NCBI GenBank assembly: GCA_024224815.1
Contig: JAAENC010000834.1
Coordinates: 19,886 to 83,885 of the forward strand
DNA from: Chloroflexota bacterium
Lineage (GTDB): Bacteria; Chloroflexota; Anaerolineae; Anaerolineales; Villigracilaceae
Direction: 5' to 3'
DNA: 64,000 bases
Shown here: positions 58,481 through 64,000 of the stretch, one piece after another
How positions within the stretch are numbered: the stretch's first letter is position 1
Layout of the letters: each line of letters begins with the position of its first letter
Notes under the pieces: generated by a model
The model's input: only the letters and a program-made list of their open reading frames with translations
Told to the model about the DNA's origin: nothing
The model's database searches: none
Position numbers and translations under genes: made by a program

Positions 58481-58535
58481 AAAACGCCCGTTGGGTTATA
58501 CAAGAAGAAGCATGTATAATCCAACGGGTTTTTTC
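58481..58535 (+). terminator. Intrinsic terminator of selenoprotein gene
   Basis: CCCGTTGGGTTATACA (58487-58502) pairs with TGTATAATCCAACGGG (58513-58528) with one mismatch, followed by T6. Confidence 0.92.
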
Positions 58536-58591
58536 TTTAAAAATAACAACCCAAATATTTATTAACTTTTACTGAAAAAAGAGTCAAAGTC

Positions 58592-59674
58592 ATGCCCTTA
58601 GTAGCCCATACCCCCCTCCCCAGTCTTGAACGTCTTAGCCAGCAACACGGCCAGGAGGTTTTAAGCCTCGAACAAGCCCTAAAACAGGATATCCGTGAGC
58701 TTCATGTTGGCTTTCTAAATATGATGCCGGACGCAGCCTTCAAGGTGACCGAATTACAATTCTTACGTTTGGTCGGCAGCAGCAGTAAGATTGTGCAATT
58801 TTACATTCATCCTTGTACAGTGCCCAATCCATCGCGCAGCCCAGAAATTCAAGCCTATATCAAAGAACATTACACGACTTTTGACGAATTAAAAGAAGAA
58901 GGTTTAGACGCGCTCATCGTCACGGGTACAAATCCTGTCAGCCCAAACCTTGACCAAGAACCATTTTGGGAAGAATTGCAAAATATCATCGCTTGGTCAA
59001 GAGAAAATGTTACTTCCACGCTCGCATCCTGTTTATCGACACATGCTATCGCAAAATCGCTGAGCCGCATTGAGCGAAAACCATTAAATAAAAAACGCTG
59101 GGGCGTTTATAGTCATCGTGTCACGCAAACCGAGCACCCGCTGCTTTCTGATATTAATACTCGTTTCGATGTCCCCCACTCACGCAATAACGATGTCAGC
59201 CGCGCCCAGCTTGAAGTCGCCGGCTATAAAACCCTCGTCTACAGCGAAGAGGGCGGCGTACATTTGGCCGTTAGCCCCGATCAATTTCGGCTCGTATTTT
59301 TGCAAGGGCATCCCGAATATGACCGTATCAGCCTGCTAAAAGAATATAAACGGGAAATTCTCCGTTTCATTGCTGGAGACAGAGAAGATTATCCCCCATA
59401 TCCTGAAAATTATTTTGGCAGAAAAGCCAGAAAGATCGTCGATTATTATCAAGAGCTTGTATTCGCCGCGCTAGAGCAAGAAAATTCTGTGCCTGAGTTT
59501 CCAGAAAAAGAGCTTGAGCCTTGGCTAGATAATACCTGGCGAGATACAGGCAGAGCCTTTTTCAACAACTGGCTGGGCTTGGTCTATCAACTAACAGATG
59601 TGGATAGAAAGATCCCCTTCCCACCCGAGATTGACCCGAATGATCCGCTTGGGCTAAATGCCAAAGAAGATTAA
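58592..59674 (+). CDS. metA: Homoserine O-acyltransferase (MetA family)
   Basis: Activates homoserine for methionine synthesis, 360 residues. Class I amidotransferase-like fold: nucleophile Cys in STLASCLSTHAIA (about residue 149), His and Glu in LQGHPEYD; N-terminal HVGFLNMMPDAAFKVTE is a strong MetA signature. The segment that sets acyl specificity reads VTGTNPVSPNLDQ, which differs from both the succinyl and the acetyl types known, so the acyl donor is not assigned. The next gene, metY, uses O-acetylhomoserine, favouring acetyl. ATG 58592 has only a weak ribosome site. No SAM riboswitch recognised. Confidence 0.88.
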   Translation: MPLVAHTPLPSLERLSQQHGQEVLSLEQALKQDIRELHVGFLNMMPDAAFKVTELQFLRLVGSSSKIVQFYIHPCTVPNPSRSPEIQAYIKEHYTTFDELKEEGLDALIVTGTNPVSPNLDQEPFWEELQNIIAWSRENVTSTLASCLSTHAIAKSLSRIERKPLNKKRWGVYSHRVTQTEHPLLSDINTRFDVPHSRNNDVSRAQLEVAGYKTLVYSEEGGVHLAVSPDQFRLVFLQGHPEYDRISLLKEYKREILRFIAGDREDYPPYPENYFGRKARKIVDYYQELVFAALEQENSVPEFPEKELEPWLDNTWRDTGRAFFNNWLGLVYQLTDVDRKIPFPPEIDPNDPLGLNAKED

Positions 59675-59688
59675 AGGAATCGCTCTTA

Positions 59689-59806
59689 ATTTGGGCTTGA
59701 TACCATTTAAGTAGCAGTGCATTGCACCCTGATGCGGGTCTTGCAAATCGAAAGCAACGCACTCTATCGAGTGCAATGCAATTTTTTAGCGGTATCAAGC
59801 CCAAAT
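59689..59806. repeat. Inverted-repeat element, family B, copy 2
   Basis: Perfect 16-bp outer arms ATTTGGGCTTGATACC (59689-59704) and GGTATCAAGCCCAAAT (59791-59806), with inner AGTGCATTGCACCC and GAGTGCAATGCAATT and a middle CTTGCAAATCGAAAGC. The core matches 47122-47238 in reverse orientation. It fills the metA-metY gap. Confidence 0.75.
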
Positions 59807-59845
59807 CACGCGTGAAGCGGATTTTTATCCAAAAAAGGAGAAAAA

Positions 59846-61114
59846 ATGAAAGCAGAAACTATCGCCATCCATAGCGGATATACATCCGAATCAACGACTA
59901 AGTCTGTAGCTGTGCCCATTTACCAAACCGTTTCTTATGAATTTGATTCTGCCCAACATGCTGAAGACCTTTTCAGTTTAGAAACGCCCGGCAACACCTA
60001 CACCCGCATCATGAATCCCACCACAGATGTTTTGGAAAAACGTGTTGCAGCATTAGAAGGCGGACTCGTTGCGTTGGCAGTAAGCTCTGGAAGCGCGGCC
60101 ATAAATTATGCCATCCAGACAATTGCTCGGCAGGGAAATAATATCGTATCTGCTCCATTACTTTACGGCGGGACATATACCCTTTTTGCTCATGTGCTTG
60201 CCAATCAGGGAATCGAAGCCCGCTTTGCCAAAGATGGCAGCGCAGCCAGCCTTGAAGCCCTGATAGACGAGAAAACATCTGCCATCTTTTGTGAAAGTAT
60301 CAGTAACCCAACCGGGCGCTTGGTTGATATCAAAGCTATTTCGAAGATGGCGCATAAAAAGGGCGTTCCTGTGATCGTAGATAATACGGTCGCAACGCCA
60401 ATGCTAATTAAGCCCATTGACTATGGCGCTGATATTGTTGTGCATTCGTTAACCAAATATATGGGCGGGCATGGTAATTCGCTTGGCGGCATTATTGTGG
60501 ACGGCAATCACTTCCCTTGGGAAAAATACCCCGATCGTTTTCCCTTATTGAATAATCCGGAACCTGCGTACCGAGATACTGTTTATGCTGAAGACGAGGC
60601 CGCCTTTGTCACACGCGCCAGAACGGTGCTTATGCGCAATACCGGGGCAACGATTAGTCCTTTTAATGCTTTTCTGATTTTACAAGGTATTGAAACGCTG
60701 GCGCTGCGCATGGAACGACACTGTGAAAATGCACTTGCTGTTGCAAATTTTCTGGAGAAACATCCACAGGTTTCATGGACGAGCTATGCCGGACTTTCCA
60801 GTTCTCCTGATTATGTTTTAGCAAAAAAATATACCAAGGGAAAACCATCTGCGCTACTTTCTTTTGAAATCGCTGAAGGTTTTGATGCCGCAGTACGTTT
60901 CTATGATTCTCTTAGGATATTCAAACGTCTGGTCAATATCGGAGATGCAAAATCACTGGCTGCCCACCCCGCATCGACAACGCATCGTAATTTGTCTGGG
61001 GATGAGCTTGTTGTAGCAGGCATCTCTTTAGGGACAATCCGAATCTGTGTGGGCATCGAGCATATAGACGATATACTTGAAGATCTGGCGCAAGCGTTGG
61101 AAAAGGCGAAATAA
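59846..61114 (+). CDS. metY: O-acetylhomoserine sulfhydrylase
   Basis: PLP enzyme of the Cys/Met metabolism family that makes homocysteine from O-acetylhomoserine and sulfide, 422 residues. YTRIMNPTTDVLEKRVAALE near residue 50, VDNTVATPMLIKPIDYGAD and the PLP lysine in SLTKYMGGHGNSLGG are typical, and the end GTIRICVGIEHIDDILEDL confirms the family. ATG 59846 with AAAAAAGGAGAAAAA upstream. With metA it gives a direct sulfhydrylation route to methionine. A family B repeat lies between them, so they may be separate units. Confidence 0.95.
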   Translation: MKAETIAIHSGYTSESTTKSVAVPIYQTVSYEFDSAQHAEDLFSLETPGNTYTRIMNPTTDVLEKRVAALEGGLVALAVSSGSAAINYAIQTIARQGNNIVSAPLLYGGTYTLFAHVLANQGIEARFAKDGSAASLEALIDEKTSAIFCESISNPTGRLVDIKAISKMAHKKGVPVIVDNTVATPMLIKPIDYGADIVVHSLTKYMGGHGNSLGGIIVDGNHFPWEKYPDRFPLLNNPEPAYRDTVYAEDEAAFVTRARTVLMRNTGATISPFNAFLILQGIETLALRMERHCENALAVANFLEKHPQVSWTSYAGLSSSPDYVLAKKYTKGKPSALLSFEIAEGFDAAVRFYDSLRIFKRLVNIGDAKSLAAHPASTTHRNLSGDELVVAGISLGTIRICVGIEHIDDILEDLAQALEKAK

Positions 61115-61120
61115 CAAAGG

Positions 61121-61213
61121 GTGTATGATTCTGCGAGCCGATGCTTTTCGGCGTGGCAGTCTCCACTACAGTCAAGGAGATTGCTTCGGCGATAAAACTG
61201 CCTCGCAAAGACA
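61121..61213. repeat. Dispersed palindromic repeat, family A, copy 7
   Basis: GATTCTGCGAGCCGATGC, GCGTGGCAGTCTCC, GGAGATTGCTTCGGCG and AAACTGCCTCGCAAAGACA. A frame running through it into the RNase H gene is not coding. Confidence 0.75.
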
Positions 61214-61239
61214 AAGCCAGCATTACGCACAAAAAACTT

Positions 61240-61992
61240 ATGAGCAAAAAAAAGAAAAAATCCTATTACATCATTGTTAAAGGGCATCGTCCCGGTCTTT
61301 ATACAAGCTGGTTTGGTGATGATGGTGCTGCCGATCAGGTAAAGGGTTATCCAGATGCGGTTTATAAAGGCTTTTATACCAAGGAAGAAGCTTCTGCTTG
61401 GCTGTCAAAATTTAATCCTGAAAAGCTTCCTAAAGATTTGCTGAAATTGGTAGAAAAATTGCCTGTATCAAAAGACACTAAAAACTTACAAGAATTAATA
61501 ACAGAAGGCAAAGTGATTATCCACACAGATGGTGGTGCAAATCCCAACCCGGGGCCTGGTGGTTATGGCGTGGTTTTAAACTATAAAGGGAGTAAAAAAG
61601 AACTATCCGGTGGATTTCGGCTCACGACCAATAATCGGATGGAGTTGCTCGCCTGCATTGCCGGTCTGGACAGCTTAAAAGAAAAAAGCGATGTCGTTCT
61701 ATTTAGCGATTCACAGTATATTGTTAATGCTGTCCAAAAAGGATGGGCAAAAAAGTGGCGAAAAAATGGGTGGATGAAAGAAGGGGAGAAAAGAAGCAAT
61801 CACGATCTATGGGCAAAGCTGCTTCCCCTCTGCGAAAAACATGATGTGACATTCAAATGGGTAAAGGGGCACGCAGGGAATATGGATAATGAAAGATGCG
61901 ATCAATTAGCCAGTAAAATGGCGAAGAAAAAAGATCTGCCCATTGACAATGGCTACGAGAATATAAAAACGATCCAGAAACAGCTCTTATGA
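61240..61992 (+). CDS. rnhA: Ribonuclease HI with hybrid-binding N-terminal domain
   Basis: Cuts RNA in RNA-DNA hybrids, 250 residues. Residues 8-55 form the hybrid/dsRNA-binding domain seen in eukaryotic and some bacterial RNase H1 (YYIIVKGHRPGLYTSW, GFYTKEEASAWLS). The catalytic domain has Asp97 (IIHTDGGANPNPGPGG), Glu135 (NNRMELLACI), Asp157 (FSDSQYIVN), His211 (VKGHAGNMDN) and Asp221. ATG 61240 is chosen; a frame from 61141 would run through a repeat. Overlaps the next gene by 4 bases. Confidence 0.93.
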   Translation: MSKKKKKSYYIIVKGHRPGLYTSWFGDDGAADQVKGYPDAVYKGFYTKEEASAWLSKFNPEKLPKDLLKLVEKLPVSKDTKNLQELITEGKVIIHTDGGANPNPGPGGYGVVLNYKGSKKELSGGFRLTTNNRMELLACIAGLDSLKEKSDVVLFSDSQYIVNAVQKGWAKKWRKNGWMKEGEKRSNHDLWAKLLPLCEKHDVTFKWVKGHAGNMDNERCDQLASKMAKKKDLPIDNGYENIKTIQKQLL

Positions 61993-62684
61993 AATTTGCC
62001 GTCAACAAAGCATTATTAGCAGATGCAAAAGAAAGTCTGAGAGAACAAAAGAATATCTATTGGATTCTAGGCGGAGCGGGGTCGGGAAAATCGACTCTTT
62101 CCAAATTTCTTTCTGAAAAGCTAGGTATTCCCCTTTACGATATGGATACGCATATTTACGGGGATTATCATGGTCGGTTCACAGAAAAACGCCATCCTGT
62201 AAATAAGGCTTGGGCAAATGCTGAAAATGGCTTGGCTTGGATGTTAAATATGACGTGGGAAGAATTTCATAATTTCAATCAGGCGGCTTTGCCCGAATAT
62301 GTGCATCTTCTCGTTGAAGACCTTGAAGCAATCAATCTCGATAAGGGGATATTGATCGACGGCGGCATCGTAAATCCGGCTTTGATTGCTGAAGTGATCT
62401 CTCCACGTCAGATTATTTGCTTGGCAAGACCGGAGCGCTCGAGTGCCGAGATTTGGACCGAGAATGATGAAAGAAGCTCGATGAAGGAGTATGTTTTTCA
62501 GTTGCCAAATCCAGAGAAAATGTGGCGTAACTTTCTTGAATTTGACAAGTTAATCACAGAGACGCTGATTACCGAATCTCAAGAGAGCAATATTGCTATT
62601 GCATCGAGAAAAGAGAGTGAATCTGTAGAATATTTCTCGGAGCGTGTTGCCCGAAAATTGGGGATTTGGCACCAAGCCGAATAA
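61989..62684 (+). CDS. P-loop kinase-like protein
   Basis: Protein of 231 residues. P-loop ILGGAGSGKSTLSKFLSEKLG near residue 26 and YDMDTHIYGDYH resemble small-molecule or nucleotide kinases; an acidic segment KGILIDGGIVNPALI and LARPERSSAEIW follow. The substrate is unknown; a charged C-terminal half is helical. It overlaps rnhA by 4 bases (ATGA), so the two are co-translated. Alternative: a regulatory AAA-type protein. Confidence 0.7.
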   Translation: MKFAVNKALLADAKESLREQKNIYWILGGAGSGKSTLSKFLSEKLGIPLYDMDTHIYGDYHGRFTEKRHPVNKAWANAENGLAWMLNMTWEEFHNFNQAALPEYVHLLVEDLEAINLDKGILIDGGIVNPALIAEVISPRQIICLARPERSSAEIWTENDERSSMKEYVFQLPNPEKMWRNFLEFDKLITETLITESQESNIAIASRKESESVEYFSERVARKLGIWHQAE

Positions 62685-62752
62685 ACGGAAACAACTAGAA
62701 ATCACGTGCGATACACATGTATCCATTAAATATATACTTTTAGGAGCAGAAA

Positions 62753-63622
62753 ATGCAAATCGTAACAGATAGCGGAACGGACTTACGTCTCCCCTCAGGA
62801 GAGGAATCCGGTTTAAATATCCACACCGTTCCGTTGACCGTCACTTTAGATGGAAAATCGTACCGCGAAGGCATAGATATTCAACATAAAGATTTCTATC
62901 CCTTGCTAGAGGCAAGCGATGGACTACCGACTACATCACAACCTTCGGCAGGGGAATTTGCTGATATGTACCGAAAACTGGCTAAAACAGACCCTGATAT
63001 TTTGTCTATTCACATAACTTCGGGGTTGAGTGGCACTTATAACGCTGCACAGGCGGGCGCGGAAATGGTGCCTGAAGCAAATGTAACGCATATTGATACA
63101 AAAACGCTGACCGCTGCGGCTGGCTGGCAAGTGGAAGCGGCTGCGCGTGCGTTGAAGGCGGGCTGGGCAAAAGATCAGGTTTTGGCTTTGGTAAAAAGAA
63201 TTGGTAATGCCACCGATTGTATGTACTCGCTAAAAGAGTTGAAATATTTGATACACGGCGGGCGGATTAGCCATATGAAAGGGATGGTCGCGTCTTTGCT
63301 AAATATCAAACCACTTATCGGTGTCGAAAAGGTGGGAGGGACCTATGTTCAGCTTGGACAAGTGCGAACATTCAAAAAAGCACTCGCCGGAATGGCAGAT
63401 TTGATCGCAAAACAACATGCCAAAGGTAGCGCTTTACGCGTACAGGTGCTGCACTCGAATAATCCTGAAGGCGCAAATATGCTGCGTGAGATAGTCGATC
63501 AGCTTTTTGAATGTACTTGGCTACCTGTGGGACCGATGTCGCTTGTTTTGGGCGCGCATACTGGCTCAAGCATGGTGGGCGTGGCTTTTGCACCGGCATC
63601 GGTATTTGCTGATATTCCCTAA
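62753..63622 (+). CDS. DegV family fatty-acid-binding protein, second copy
   Basis: FakB-type protein of 289 residues, distantly related to the copy at 54794. MQIVTDSGTDLRLPSGEE opens it; TTSQPSAGEFADMYRKLA and LSIHITSGLSGTYNAAQAG carry the lipid-head contacts; LKELKYLIHGGRISHMKG and NIKPLIGVEKVGGTY mark the C-domain. ATG 62753 with AGGAGCAGAAA upstream. Two different FakB-like proteins usually prefer different fatty acids. Followed by a terminator. Confidence 0.93.
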   Translation: MQIVTDSGTDLRLPSGEESGLNIHTVPLTVTLDGKSYREGIDIQHKDFYPLLEASDGLPTTSQPSAGEFADMYRKLAKTDPDILSIHITSGLSGTYNAAQAGAEMVPEANVTHIDTKTLTAAAGWQVEAAARALKAGWAKDQVLALVKRIGNATDCMYSLKELKYLIHGGRISHMKGMVASLLNIKPLIGVEKVGGTYVQLGQVRTFKKALAGMADLIAKQHAKGSALRVQVLHSNNPEGANMLREIVDQLFECTWLPVGPMSLVLGAHTGSSMVGVAFAPASVFADIP

Positions 63623-63643
63623 TAGATTTTACAATCTCGATAC

Positions 63644-63692
63644 TAAAAGTCGTAAATGATACAGGCAAAACCTGTCTTATTTACGACTTTTT
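63644..63692 (+). terminator. Intrinsic terminator of second DegV gene
   Basis: AAAAGTCGTAAAT pairs with ATTTACGACTTTT, with an inner ACAGG/CCTGT hairpin and T run. Confidence 0.88.
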
Positions 63693-63779
63693 AATACCCA
63701 ATATAAAATTATGCTACACTTTTCCATTATTCAATCCGTTTACACACTAGTTTTAGCTGGCAACTCAAGGAGAATCTAG

Positions 63780-63863
63780 ATGAAATGGGAACAGTTTCTA
63801 AATGACCCGCAGTTAAATACGAACACACAATATCACATGTCTCCAGATGGTGAATATCTCTAG
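63780..63863 (+). pseudogene. Short frame probably cut off by an insertion
   Basis: ATG 63780 follows a good ribosome site (AAGGAGAATCTAG) but the frame, beginning MKWEQFLNDPQLNTNTQYHM, ends after 27 codons at TAG (63861-63863), where the sequence changes into an insertion element. Most likely the 5' end of a gene interrupted by the element; the rest would be beyond the window. Confidence 0.55.
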
Positions 63864-64000
63864 AGTGACTAGTTGTATAGGCATGATATAAATGATTTAT
63901 GATGAAATGCCCACACTGTGCAAATGAGAAATCGCAAGTCAAGAATGGCAAGACCTCTTCAGGCAGCCAACTGTATAAATGTAAAATCTGCAATCGAAAG
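63864..64000 (+). mobile_element. Left part of an IS1-like insertion sequence
   Basis: Left boundary estimated near 63862 just after the interrupted frame. The start of a transposase frame follows at 63899. Terminal inverted repeats cannot be confirmed without the right end. Confidence 0.6.
63899..64000 (+). CDS. IS1-like transposase InsA N-terminus, partial
   Basis: ATG 63899 (or 63902) opens MMKCPHCANEKSQVKNGK, then a CKICNRK pair: the zinc-ribbon CxxC...CxxC N-terminus of IS1-type InsA proteins, which bind the IS ends and repress transcription. 34 codons are visible up to the window edge. Confidence 0.8.
   Translation, partial: MMKCPHCANEKSQVKNGKTSSGSQLYKCKICNRK

Noticed and set aside
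58461-58591. SAM riboswitch before metA
   Set aside because: The gap is occupied by the terminator of the preceding gene and shows no SAM-box core.
61141-61239. N-terminal extension of RNase HI
   Set aside because: It translates family A repeat DNA; the domain starts after ATG 61240.
1-64000. CRISPR arrays, rRNA and tRNA genes
   Set aside because: No regularly spaced direct repeats, rRNA-like stretches or cloverleaf sequences were found; repeats seen are dispersed palindromes.

Overview
This 64 kb window looks like chromosomal DNA of a Chloroflexota bacterium, most likely class Anaerolineae. This is inferred from the kind of proteins present, not from a marker gene: a complex I cluster with two NuoM paralogues, F420-type oxidoreductases, SHSFRGGTGKS-type MinD-like ATPases, a redoxin with a UPFC motif and paired DegV proteins. 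No rRNA, tRNA or CRISPR array was recognised. Intergenic regions are rich in palindromic dispersed repeats.

Layout. 1-4.4 kb: 5' part of murE, a small membrane protein, then the F0 part of an ATP synthase operon (atpI, atpB, atpE and a b-delta fusion) that ends in a terminator without any F1 genes. 4.7-13.9 kb: nuoA-H-J-K-L-M-M-N, only the membrane arm of complex I. 14.2-16.9 kb: a tiny membrane protein and a lipoprotein, then tryptophanase behind a strongly structured leader. 17-19.9 kb: an AT-rich accessory patch with a membrane-anchored nucleotidyltransferase and a small TTG-start partner, a CvfB-like S1/winged-helix protein and a membrane protein of unknown role. 20-23 kb: a class I amidotransferase-like hydrolase, a cytochrome b561 and two-subunit L-serine dehydratase. 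23.3-27.7 kb: three exported or anchored proteins. 27.8-32.6 kb: SLC13-type transporter, bioY, a response regulator, thpR-rsfS and ndk. 32.7-37.4 kb: a giant acidic TPR protein and pyrimidine-nucleoside phosphorylase. 37.4-44.4 kb: an uncharacterised signalling neighbourhood (winged-helix protein, tandem class III cyclase, two MinD-like ATPases, NTT-like transporter, GNAT-like protein, HAMP sensor without output). 44.5-53.1 kb: SPFH protein, PatB-type aminotransferase beside a decayed paralogue fragment, SixA, F420-type nitroreductase, ribA and an ABC transporter. 53.2-63.7 kb: CarH-like B12 regulator, two DegV proteins, hydrolase, DUF1295 protein, PPOX protein, a predicted selenoprotein redoxin, metA-metY, RNase HI and a P-loop protein. 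The right edge is an IS1-like element inserted in a short reading frame.

The genes point to an organism with proton-coupled respiratory energy conservation, amino-acid catabolism (tryptophanase, serine dehydratase), methionine synthesis by direct sulfhydrylation, F420-linked redox enzymes and selenocysteine use. The strongest non-routine signals are: the in-frame UGA in the redoxin with a plausible SECIS hairpin; one NuoM copy that has lost its key TM7 lysine; the isolated F0 operon with a shortened b-delta fusion; an extragenic repeat that has entered the murE reading frame; the structured tryptophanase leader; the cyclase/MinD-like cluster; and promoters placed so that transcripts would start at the start codon.
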